Of a DNA stretch of 54,508 bases, positions 16,547 through 25,011 are shown one piece after another. Under the pieces are notes generated by a model. The model was not told the origin of the DNA. It saw only the letters and a program-made list of their open reading frames with translations, and made no database searches. How positions within the stretch are numbered: position 1 is the stretch's first letter; every line of letters begins with the position of its first letter. The stretch comes from Desulfurellaceae bacterium (GTDB lineage Bacteria; Desulfobacterota; Binatia; Bin18), in contig JAGWBB010000012.1 in the NCBI GenBank assembly GCA_021296095.1, positions 1 through 54,508 of the forward strand, in the 5' to 3' direction. A program made the position numbers and the translations under genes.

Positions 16547-17312
16547 TCAGCCGGACCTCCACATCTTCAAACATCTCTCCACCCATCGTCCCAATCCGGA
16601 AGACACTGCCAAGGGGATGGCCTTTGGGAAATATGCCCTCCTGACCAGAGGCCAGCAACACATCACCGACTCTTACATCGGCTCCCTTCGGCACATATTT
16701 GAGTCTTGCCCGCCCATTCCCAGTCCCGGCGACGATACCTCGCTCGCGTGTCCGCTGCACGAAGGCGTCAATCCCGCTGCTCGGATCAGAGGCCAGCATA
16801 ACCCGTGCGGTATGGGCAGTGGTAAAGACGATACGCCCCACTATCCCTGCGGGCATCAGCACCGCCGAGCCCTTGCCCATACCATTTTGGGTGCCTTTAT
16901 CAAGGACAAGACGGTCGGCCCACAGCCCAGGGCTCCGGCCAACGATCCGCGCCGCAACCGTTGGAGCCTCGATTTGAGCCTGGAGGTCGAGCAGACGCTG
17001 AAGACGCTGGTTGGCCAAGCCCATTTCGACCAGCTGCTGAACCCGCTTTTCGAGCTCCCCCACCTGTTGCCGGAGCGTATCGTTCTCTCGACGGACAGAG
17101 CGGAGATCGAAATACTGATCCCAGACCTGCTCAACACCCTGGCCGACCACTGTCGCGCCAAGCTGGAGCGGGAGCATTGCCTCGAGTAAGAGCGCACCGG
17201 CCGGATCTGGCCGAGACGGAGCCCGAGCATTCAGTACAGCTAACCCTGTAGAGATGACTAAAAAGAATCCACACGACAGAACGACCTTGTGCTGACGGAG
17301 CCAAGCATACAT
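16479..17312 (-). CDS. mreC: Rod shape-determining protein MreC
   Basis: This 277-residue protein has a short cytoplasmic start, one transmembrane helix (residues about 11-27), a coiled coil (about 70-108) and the two-barrel periplasmic domain typical of MreC, including A-R-I-V-G-R-S-P-G-L-W and the G-S-A-V-L-x-P-A-G-I-V-G-R-I segment. It links MreB to PBP2 and RodA. It is second in the operon and 47 nt downstream of mreB. Confidence 0.94.
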   Translation of the reverse strand: MYAWLRQHKVVLSCGFFLVISTGLAVLNARAPSRPDPAGALLLEAMLPLQLGATVVGQGVEQVWDQYFDLRSVRRENDTLRQQVGELEKRVQQLVEMGLANQRLQRLLDLQAQIEAPTVAARIVGRSPGLWADRLVLDKGTQNGMGKGSAVLMPAGIVGRIVFTTAHTARVMLASDPSSGIDAFVQRTRERGIVAGTGNGRARLKYVPKGADVRVGDVLLASGQEGIFPKGHPLGSVFRIGTMGGEMFEDVEVRLNVEFAKLEEVLVTTGGPQYAQQ

Positions 17313-17359
17313 AGCGAGTCCCTCAGTAGACCGGGTTCTGTGTCTAGCTCTGGCATTGA

Positions 17360-18611
<1,252 letters not shown>

Positions 18612-20531
18612 ATGCTGGATTTCATGCGACGACGGACCCGTTCGATCGGGGTTAAAATCCTGTTTGGGATCATTGCCCTCGTTTTCATCTTTTGGGGAGT
18701 CGGAGGCCAGAATGAGGGGCAGGCCATTGACGCGGTCGCCACGGTCGATGATCGCCCGATATCGGCCCGAGACTTTCAGCGCGCCTACGAAAATGTCCAA
18801 GCCGCCTACCGCAATATCTATAAGGAGAACTGGAACCCGGAGTTGATCCAGACCCTGAACCTCAAAGACCAGACCCTCGAGCAGTTGATTGACATGCGAC
18901 TCATGGCGGCCGAGGCGCGGCGGGTCGGGATGACGGTCAGCGACGACGAGGTCCGCGCCTCGATTACCGAGCTGCCGGCCTTTCAGGCTTACGGCTCGTT
19001 CAGCCCTGAGCGCTACCGACGGGTGTTGCGCTCGTTCCGCATGACCCCCCGTGAGTTCGAAGACGACCAGCGGACCCAGCTGTTGACCGCAAAATTCCGA
19101 GACTTTATTCTCGGCACGGTCGAGGTCTCGGACAGCGAACTGCGGGACGTCTTCGCCTCGCGCCAGGACACGGTCAACCTGCGCTTCGTCAAAATCGCCT
19201 CGGCCACGCTGCTTGACGAGGTGGCGGTCGAGGCGGATGCCCTCCAGACGTATTACGAAACGCATAGAGAGTCTTTTCGCCAACCGGAGCGGGTGCGCTT
19301 TTCGTATATCGCGTACCCAGCCGAGCACTTTACGCCGGACGACACGGCGTCGGACCAAGATATCGAAGCCGTGTATCAGCGGGACAAGGATACCCGCTTC
19401 ACCACACCGGAACGGATCAGGGCACGGCATATCTTGTTACGTCTTGATCCGAACGCGAGCGAAGCGGACAAGGACGTGGTCCGGATAGCGGCCGCCGCGC
19501 TGCTGGAGCAGATTCGCGATGGCGCGGACTTCGCCGCCCTGGCTCAGGAACACTCCGAGGATACGGCCACCGGCGCCAAGGGCGGCGACCTGGGCTTCTT
19601 CAGCCGCGGCGCGATGGTCAAACCGTTCGAGGACGCGGCGTTTGAACTCTCAGTTGGTGAGCTCAGCGAGCCGGTCGAAACCTCGTTTGGCCTCCACCTG
19701 ATCCGGTTGGAGGACAAGCAGCCCGCCCAGCCGCGCCCGCTCAACGAAGTACGCGAGGAGATTGAGGACGAGCTCACCGGGCAGCGCGCTCAAGAGCGGG
19801 CCCGGCAAGCCGCCCAGGAAGATCACCAAGAGTTTGGGACGCGCGTCACGCTACCCGAGCTGGCCGAATCCCGTGGGCTGGAAGTGACCGGAAGCCCGTT
19901 GGTCAGCCGGGACGAGACGCTGCCCGACCTGGGCCGGCAACCCCAACTCCTGCAAGCCGCTTTCAGCACCGATCTCGACCAGCTCAGCGCGCCCGTCGAG
20001 ATCGGCGAAACGAGCTATCTCGTCCTGCCCCACGAGCGGCGGCCGTCACAAATTCCAGACTTTAGCGAGGTGCGAGACGAGGTCGAGGGCCGCTACAAGG
20101 CCGAACAGGCCGAGGCTCTTGCCAGACACAAGGCCGAGGACTGGGTAGCACGTGCCACCCAGGACAAGTCCCTGGACCCGCTGGCAGAAGAAGAAGCCCT
20201 GGAAATAGAGGAGACCGGAGAATTTACCCGTCAGGGGACGTATATTCCCAAGATCGGCAGCCTCCCTGCCCTGAAAAAGGCGGCCTTTCGGCTGACCGAG
20301 GAAAAGCCGATCGTGCCCGACGTTTATGTGTGGGGCGGCAACGCGTTTGTGGCACAGCTCGTCGAACACCGCCCTGCCAGCGCGGCGGAGTTCGAGCAAG
20401 AAAAAGACAGCCTGCGTCAAGAACTCACCGACCGTAAGCGGGTCGAGGCGGGTCAGGCTTTTCTGCGCCATCTCAAAAAACACGCCACCATCGAGATGAA
20501 CCAGGCGGCCCTGCTCCGCCTCTCCTCATAG
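18612..20531 (+). CDS. ppiD: SurA/PpiD-type peptidyl-prolyl isomerase chaperone
   Basis: This 639-residue protein has the PpiD layout: a short basic start, one inner-membrane anchor (residues about 17-36), a SurA-like N-domain and a parvulin domain at about residues 270-380. Parvulin motifs are visible as R-A-R-H-I-L-L-R, the GGDLGFFSRGAMVKPFEDAAF segment and F-G-L-H-L-I-R. A second degenerate parvulin-like region follows. It assists folding of exported proteins. AAAGGAG lies upstream. The gene for a selenocysteine peroxiredoxin starts 49 nt after its stop. Confidence 0.9.
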   Translation: MLDFMRRRTRSIGVKILFGIIALVFIFWGVGGQNEGQAIDAVATVDDRPISARDFQRAYENVQAAYRNIYKENWNPELIQTLNLKDQTLEQLIDMRLMAAEARRVGMTVSDDEVRASITELPAFQAYGSFSPERYRRVLRSFRMTPREFEDDQRTQLLTAKFRDFILGTVEVSDSELRDVFASRQDTVNLRFVKIASATLLDEVAVEADALQTYYETHRESFRQPERVRFSYIAYPAEHFTPDDTASDQDIEAVYQRDKDTRFTTPERIRARHILLRLDPNASEADKDVVRIAAAALLEQIRDGADFAALAQEHSEDTATGAKGGDLGFFSRGAMVKPFEDAAFELSVGELSEPVETSFGLHLIRLEDKQPAQPRPLNEVREEIEDELTGQRAQERARQAAQEDHQEFGTRVTLPELAESRGLEVTGSPLVSRDETLPDLGRQPQLLQAAFSTDLDQLSAPVEIGETSYLVLPHERRPSQIPDFSEVRDEVEGRYKAEQAEALARHKAEDWVARATQDKSLDPLAEEEALEIEETGEFTRQGTYIPKIGSLPALKKAAFRLTEEKPIVPDVYVWGGNAFVAQLVEHRPASAAEFEQEKDSLRQELTDRKRVEAGQAFLRHLKKHATIEMNQAALLRLSS

Positions 20532-20580
20532 GCAAAACTCCGAGTGATTTTCCGTTCCGCTCTCCCAAAGGAGGTCTTAC

Positions 20581-21030
20581 ATGCCCCTGTTACAGCCCGG
20601 CGACAGCGCCCCAGGTTTTAGCGTCCCGACCCACCGCGGCGAGGAACTCAGCTTGGCCAGCCTGCGCGGCAAAAAGGTGTTGTTGTGGTTCTACCCCAAG
20701 GCCGACACACCCGGTTGAACCATCGAGGGTCGCGGGTTCCGCGACCAGTACGCGATGTTTCAGGAGCAAAATGTCGAGGTCCTGGGGGTGAGCTTTGACA
20801 GCGTGGCCGACAACGCCGCCTTCGCCCAGAAGTTCGACTTTCCGTTCCTGCTGTTATGCGATACCGAACGCGAACTTGGGCTGGCCTACGGCGCGTGTGA
20901 GAACGCCACGGCCGGCTATGCCAAACGGATCAGCTATCTGATTGACGAGACGGGACAGGTTGAGCGCGTCTACGCCAGCGTGCAGGCTGGCTCGCACCCG
21001 GCCGAAGTCCTGGCCGATCTGATTTCATAA
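20581..21030 (+). CDS. bcp: Selenocysteine-containing Bcp-type peroxiredoxin (TGA = Sec46)
   Basis: Read through the TGA at 20716-20718, this gives a 149-residue protein of normal Bcp/PrxQ length and sequence from the strong AAAGGAGG site onward. The peroxidatic motif is T-P-G-U-T, where the family has T-P-G-C-T. The second cysteine of atypical 2-Cys Bcp, five residues later, is Arg here, so the enzyme would act as a 1-Sec peroxidase needing an external thiol. A perfect 8-bp hairpin follows 9 nt after the TGA. The gene ends with TAA. It reduces hydroperoxides; Sec versions of this family are known. Confidence 0.9.
20728..20746 (+). promoter_or_regulatory. SECIS-like hairpin of the Bcp selenoprotein
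   Basis: GGTCGCGG pairs perfectly with CCGCGACC around a GTT loop. The loop begins 17 nt after the TGA, with a G at its first position. This fits the loose bacterial SECIS rule of an apical loop 16-37 nt from UGA with a G in its first two bases. Confidence 0.7.
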
Positions 21031-21285
21031 CAGCCTGGTGGGGCGTAGGGCGGTGTTGGCTACCTCGACAAGGCTGGGCGACTATCCCCGAATCCTGTAT
21101 ATCGGGTTTCTCTACGGAGTTCCTGCGGGGCTCCGACCTCACTTGTTTGAGCCGATTTCACCAGCGAGGAAACGACGGCGTTCTTGATCGAAACTTTGAA
21201 CAGTCTCGTTGAGATCTTGCGCTGGCAGTCCCGAGCCTCGGGGGACGAGGTAAGGGAGCAAGAACTCTGAACAGATGATTCCTCC

Positions 21286-22449
21286 CTACCCCTCCCGCGC
21301 CGCCTGCAAGGCCGCTTCATACACCACTTTGAGCGGCACGTTGCGTTCACGAGCGCAGCGTTTACAGTCTTCGTATTCAGGAGCGACGTGGATACGCCCA
21401 TCCGGTTGATGGGCCAGCTTGATACCGACTTTGCCGTAGGGCGTCTCAAGCGCCCGGTGTTCACGCCGCAGGGCCATGCGCTCGACCGGATAGACACGAA
21501 TGCCCAGGGTCGAGGTCTCGGCAAACAGCAGGCCGCTCAGGCGTTCCCGATCCGTCGCTTCACACAGCACCCACACCAGAACCCCGGGACGATTCTTCTT
21601 CATGTGAATCGGACATAAAAAGACGTCACGCGCTCCGGCCTCGAGCACACGCTCCATGACATGCTCATAGAACTCGGGGTTGAGATCGTCGATATTCGTT
21701 TCCAAGACCAGGAGCTGGTCGGTCCGGGGCGGCTCCTGGCTGTGGCCGAGGATCACCCGCAGCAGATTTGGACGATCATTCAGCTCCCGCTCCCCCGCCC
21801 CATAGCCGACGGCCTCAACCCGCACGGCGGGCACGCTCCCGGGCTGAGCGACCGCGGCCAGGATTGCCGCCCCGGTCGGCGTCACCAGCTCGCTCTGGCC
21901 GTCAGCCAAACACACCGGGAAGCCCTTAAGGAGTTCGAGCGTGGCCGGTCCGGGTACGGGCAGGATGCCGTGCCGCGACGACACCACCCCGCTGCCCAGT
22001 GGCAGGGGCGAGACGTACACCCGCTCGACGCCCAGCGTGTGCAAACAGAAGGCGGTGCCGACAATATCGACAATGGAGTCAACCGCCCCAACCTCATGAA
22101 AATGGACGTCTTCGGGTGGAACGCCGTGGATGTGGCCCTCGGCCTGGGCCAAGACCTGAAAAATACGCACTGTCGTCTCTTTGACCTGGGGGATCAACGC
22201 GCTCGCCCGGAGCATGTCGGCAATAGATCGCGCGCTGCATTCGACCTGCGGTTCATGGACCTCAACCTCGAATTTCGTTGCCTGAATACCGCTGCGTTGG
22301 CGGATGGTCTGCCGGAGCCGATAGCCGCTCAGCTCGAGCCCGTTCAGCTCGTGGCGGAGGGCGTCGAGCGACACGCCGAGCTGTAGAAAGGCGCCGAGCG
22401 TCATATCACCGCTGATCCCGGAGAAGGCGTCAAAATAGGCAATTTTCAT
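21286..22449 (-). CDS. larC: Nickel-pincer cofactor biosynthesis protein LarC
   Basis: This 387-residue DUF111/LarC protein inserts nickel into the pyridinium-dithiocarboxylate pincer cofactor. It has the D-A-F-S-G-I-S-G-D-M start, a histidine-rich segment H-I-H-G-V-P-P-E-D-V-H-F-H-E-V-G near residue 110, T-P-T-G-A-A and a full C-terminal half with P-x-Y-x-D-C-K-R-C-A-like cysteines. It is one uninterrupted frame, unlike Lactobacillus LarC, which needs a frameshift. Its ATG overlaps the stop of the upstream CusF-like gene (ATGA), indicating coupling. No LarA, LarB or LarE is in this window. Confidence 0.93.
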   Translation of the reverse strand: MKIAYFDAFSGISGDMTLGAFLQLGVSLDALRHELNGLELSGYRLRQTIRQRSGIQATKFEVEVHEPQVECSARSIADMLRASALIPQVKETTVRIFQVLAQAEGHIHGVPPEDVHFHEVGAVDSIVDIVGTAFCLHTLGVERVYVSPLPLGSGVVSSRHGILPVPGPATLELLKGFPVCLADGQSELVTPTGAAILAAVAQPGSVPAVRVEAVGYGAGERELNDRPNLLRVILGHSQEPPRTDQLLVLETNIDDLNPEFYEHVMERVLEAGARDVFLCPIHMKKNRPGVLVWVLCEATDRERLSGLLFAETSTLGIRVYPVERMALRREHRALETPYGKVGIKLAHQPDGRIHVAPEYEDCKRCARERNVPLKVVYEAALQAAREG

Positions 22450-22871
22450 GGTATTGGTTCGTGGCCGGCATCCCGCCGTGCATCGCCAGCCGTCTCGGAC
22501 CGAGCGGGACGCCTCCCCGGTTCGGCCGGGGATACATTTTGCACCGCCACCAGGTAGAGGGTCTGCGAGGTGCGCTCCAGCGTAAAGCGGACGCGCTGGC
22601 CGGGCACACAGGCGTCGGCCAGGGCCGGAGCTCGGAGGGCGAAGCTGCTCGTTTTTGCCGGGAAAAAATCGGGGATTGCTTCATGCGCAATGACCACCCG
22701 CTGATCGTGACGGACAACCTGTTTCACCTCTCCATAGCCGATAAACACGTCGGGCGGAGGCGGGGGCTGGCAGGCCAAGCCGACAAGCAGGGACAAAAGC
22801 GAAGCCAAACGCCGGATGCTCCGCAGACCCGAGGCGCTCCGGCGCTCTCCTAGTACAGGGCGGAATCCCAT
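22446..22871 (-). CDS. CusF-like periplasmic lipoprotein
   Basis: This 141-residue protein has a lipoprotein signal (SLLSLLVGLAC lipobox at about residues 24-34) and a small beta-barrel domain like the copper-binding CusF/DUF family: G-E-V-K-x-V, then H-E-A-I-P-D-F-F-P-A-K-T-S-S-F and a final V-R-F-T-L-E strand. In CusF proteins the equivalent segment carries Met/His/Trp copper ligands; the mets of P-A-M-T-M are K-T-S-S here, so copper binding may be lost. It overlaps larC by 4 nt. Confidence 0.75.
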   Translation of the reverse strand: MGFRPVLGERRSASGLRSIRRLASLLSLLVGLACQPPPPPDVFIGYGEVKQVVRHDQRVVIAHEAIPDFFPAKTSSFALRAPALADACVPGQRVRFTLERTSQTLYLVAVQNVSPAEPGRRPARSETAGDARRDAGHEPIP

Positions 22872-22879
22872 CTTCAGGA

Positions 22880-23194
22880 TTATTGCAGAGCCGAAAACTC
22901 GGTCGGAGATAAGATCTTATTGGTCTGGCTGAGAATAACACCCCGCAGGCGTTTACCGACCTCGGCCCGCCGCGGGTCGCGCGCCCATTTGGCCCACTTC
23001 TCCTGGCGTTCGTTCAGATCCTGATAGGCCCACAGGTGGCACACCTCGTTGAGTTGGCCGACCTCGGTATACCAGAATCCGACCGGCTTGAGTCCGTGCT
23101 CAGCAACGCCGGGCAGAATCATGGTCTTGGCCACTTCCAGATATTCCGGCAGCCCGCCAAAGGCGAGCTGATAGGTCCGCAGTTCATAGATCAT
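22880..23194 (-). CDS. NIPSNAP family protein
   Basis: This 104-residue ferredoxin-like (dimeric alpha-beta barrel) protein matches NIPSNAP: opening I-Y-E-L-R-T-Y, L-K-P-V-G-F-W-Y-T-E and W-A-Y-Q-D-L-N-E-R. Function in bacteria is unclear; members often sit near oxidoreductases and LLM enzymes. AAGGAGG is 8 nt before the ATG. It ends 8 nt before the CusF-like gene, so it heads the NIPSNAP-CusF-larC unit. Confidence 0.88.
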   Translation of the reverse strand: MIYELRTYQLAFGGLPEYLEVAKTMILPGVAEHGLKPVGFWYTEVGQLNEVCHLWAYQDLNERQEKWAKWARDPRRAEVGKRLRGVILSQTNKILSPTEFSALQ

Positions 23195-23289
23195 GTTGAT
23201 TCCTCCTTCTCCGCCTCGGAATCCCCGCTCACGAGTCGGCGCGATTATCGGCTGAAAGAAAGGTGCTTGTCAAATACAGGCCGCACAGC

Positions 23290-23314
23290 AAAAAGGGCAG
23301 CCCGCGGGCTGCCC
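23290..23314 (-). terminator. Intrinsic terminator of the copper monooxygenase operon
   Basis: Read on the minus strand, GGGCAGCC pairs with GGCTGCCC around CGCG and is followed by TTTTT. It is the clearest rho-independent terminator in the window and sits 26 bp after the LLM gene stop. No comparable signal was seen between the operon genes. Confidence 0.85.
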
Positions 23315-23340
23315 CGTACGACATCCGAACTCGGGCTTGG

Positions 23341-24201
23341 CTAGGCCAGGGCCTCCTTGGCCAGAGCGTCCAGCTCGGCCAGGGCGGCGGCTTCCCCATT
23401 ATCACACTCCTGCATCCAGATGGTGACATGATCAACGCCCGCGTCCTGGAGTTCGGCCAGTTCCTGGCGGGTACGGTATTTGCCGGGAAAACCAAAAGCC
23501 AGGACCTGGATCGACTTGGGATCGCGGCCCGCCTGCTCGGCCATCTCATTCAAGCGTTGCCGACCGGCCTTGATGTCTTCGAGCGGAGACAGGACCGGCA
23601 TCCAGCCGTCGCCCCACTCGACCACCCGCTTGAACACATACTTCGACGATCCGCCCATATACACCGGCGGGTGCGGTTTCCGAACCGGCTTGGGGAAAGA
23701 CCGCACGGCCGGAAAGTCATAGAACTTGCCGTGATACTCGGCTTCGTTCTGGGTCCACAGCTCTTTCATGGCCAGCACCCCGTCCTTGGTCTGGCCCCAG
23801 CGATGCTCAAAATCCCCGCCCATGATTTCGGTTTCTTCCCTGAGCCAGCCGGCGCCAATCCCCAGAATAAAACGGCCGCCCGACAGTTTATCCAGGGTCG
23901 CCACTTCTTTGGCCAGCATCAACGGGTTGCGCTCCGGAATGAGGCAAATGCCGGTTCCCAACTCGATCGTGCTGGTCACGGCCGAGGCTCTGGCCAGGGC
24001 CACAAAGGGGTCCAGAATCCGGCCGTACTCGTCCGGAATAATCCCGTCATCGGCACCCGGATAGGGCGAGGTGGTCTGGATCGGAATAATCGGATGCTCG
24101 GGCACCCAGTACGAGTCAAAGCCCAGCTCCTCAGTCCGCTTGGCCACAATCGCCGGATCAACAGAACGGTCGATGGCAAACTCAAAGATTCCTATCTTCA
24201 T
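23341..24201 (-). CDS. LLM-class F420-dependent oxidoreductase
   Basis: This 286-residue luciferase-like TIM-barrel protein has I-G-I-F at the N-terminus, L-G-F-D-S-Y-W-V-P-E-H, I-E-L-G-T-G-I-C and L-G-I-G-A-G-W-L-R-E-E. These are features of the F420-dependent LLM subfamily found in mycobacteria and uncultured soil lineages. Its substrate is unknown. AAAGGAGG precedes the ATG. It follows the cupredoxin gene by 39 nt and lies just before the operon terminator, so it is probably the last gene of the monooxygenase operon. Confidence 0.9.
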   Translation of the reverse strand: MKIGIFEFAIDRSVDPAIVAKRTEELGFDSYWVPEHPIIPIQTTSPYPGADDGIIPDEYGRILDPFVALARASAVTSTIELGTGICLIPERNPLMLAKEVATLDKLSGGRFILGIGAGWLREETEIMGGDFEHRWGQTKDGVLAMKELWTQNEAEYHGKFYDFPAVRSFPKPVRKPHPPVYMGGSSKYVFKRVVEWGDGWMPVLSPLEDIKAGRQRLNEMAEQAGRDPKSIQVLAFGFPGKYRTRQELAELQDAGVDHVTIWMQECDNGEAAALAELDALAKEALA

Positions 24202-24240
24202 AACGGCCTCCTTTACATGTTCGGGTTGCTGGTGCCGCTG

Positions 24241-25008
24241 TCATAGCAGACCCAGTCCTCTGCCGGCTAGAGCCAGACCACACAGCCCGCCAAGAAGCGT
24301 CAGCCCAGCTCCTGCCCACCCCCACTCAAACGGATAGGGATCGTCCAGGCGGGACCCGCTAATCCCCGCAATGCTCGGCAAATCGCCGTCCCCTCCACCA
24401 ACTTTCAACTGGGCTTTCATCCCTTTTTCCATGTGGTGGGGCACGTCACAGTGGACCAGATACGTCTTGCTCCCCGGCGGGACAATAAAGCTGGCGGTTT
24501 TCTGACCTTTTGCCGCCACCTCCAGGGTAAACATCCCCTGGTCATACAGATAGCGGGGCAGGCCGTGCACCATCCACTGGTGGCGAACCTCATCGGTATT
24601 GATCAGGCTGACGGTCAGTCGGGTGCACGGCTCGACCGTCCACTCCCGCTGGTCATAGGCGAACATCGTACCCCTAAAATCCCGGGCAAATTCCCTGCCG
24701 GCGCTGACGCGAATGTGGTGTTCACCCGCGATACGGGGACAGCCCCGGGGCAGCTCGTCGGTATTCTCGTTCATGACCATGCCGGAGGCGTCCAGGTGCA
24801 TAGCGTGGTGGGTATGCATCTGGTGCCCCGAGTGAGACGGCGCATCCATCCCGGAGCCGGCGTGAGGCTGGTGGTCGGCATGGGAGGCCGTATCCATCTG
24901 GTGGTCGGCGTGGGACTGAGGCGCCTGGGCGGGCGAGGTGGTTTCTTGACTCACCGCCAGTGCCGGAAACATGCACACCACAAGCACGGTCAGGAAAAAG
25001 ATCCCCAT
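24241..25008 (-). CDS. His/Met-rich cupredoxin in the CuMMO operon
   Basis: This 255-residue exported protein has a signal peptide (residues 1-20), then a linker of about 50 residues rich in His, Met and Asp-His repeats. A plastocyanin-like domain and a C-terminal transmembrane helix (about 228-250) follow. Type 1 copper ligands are visible as Cys187, His191/192 and Met197 with an upstream His in R-H-Q-W. The mix suggests copper storage or delivery plus electron transfer at the outer face of the membrane. It starts 3 nt after the multicopper oxidase stop. I do not recognise a named orthologue. Confidence 0.85.
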   Translation of the reverse strand: MGIFFLTVLVVCMFPALAVSQETTSPAQAPQSHADHQMDTASHADHQPHAGSGMDAPSHSGHQMHTHHAMHLDASGMVMNENTDELPRGCPRIAGEHHIRVSAGREFARDFRGTMFAYDQREWTVEPCTRLTVSLINTDEVRHQWMVHGLPRYLYDQGMFTLEVAAKGQKTASFIVPPGSKTYLVHCDVPHHMEKGMKAQLKVGGGDGDLPSIAGISGSRLDDPYPFEWGWAGAGLTLLGGLCGLALAGRGLGLL

Positions 25009-25011
25009 CGA

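Noticed and set aside
20716-20718. TGA read as a true stop, making the peroxiredoxin a pseudogene
   Set aside because: Family sequence continues in frame to normal length, the codon is exactly at the peroxidatic Cys, a SECIS-like hairpin follows, and two other genes show the same pattern.
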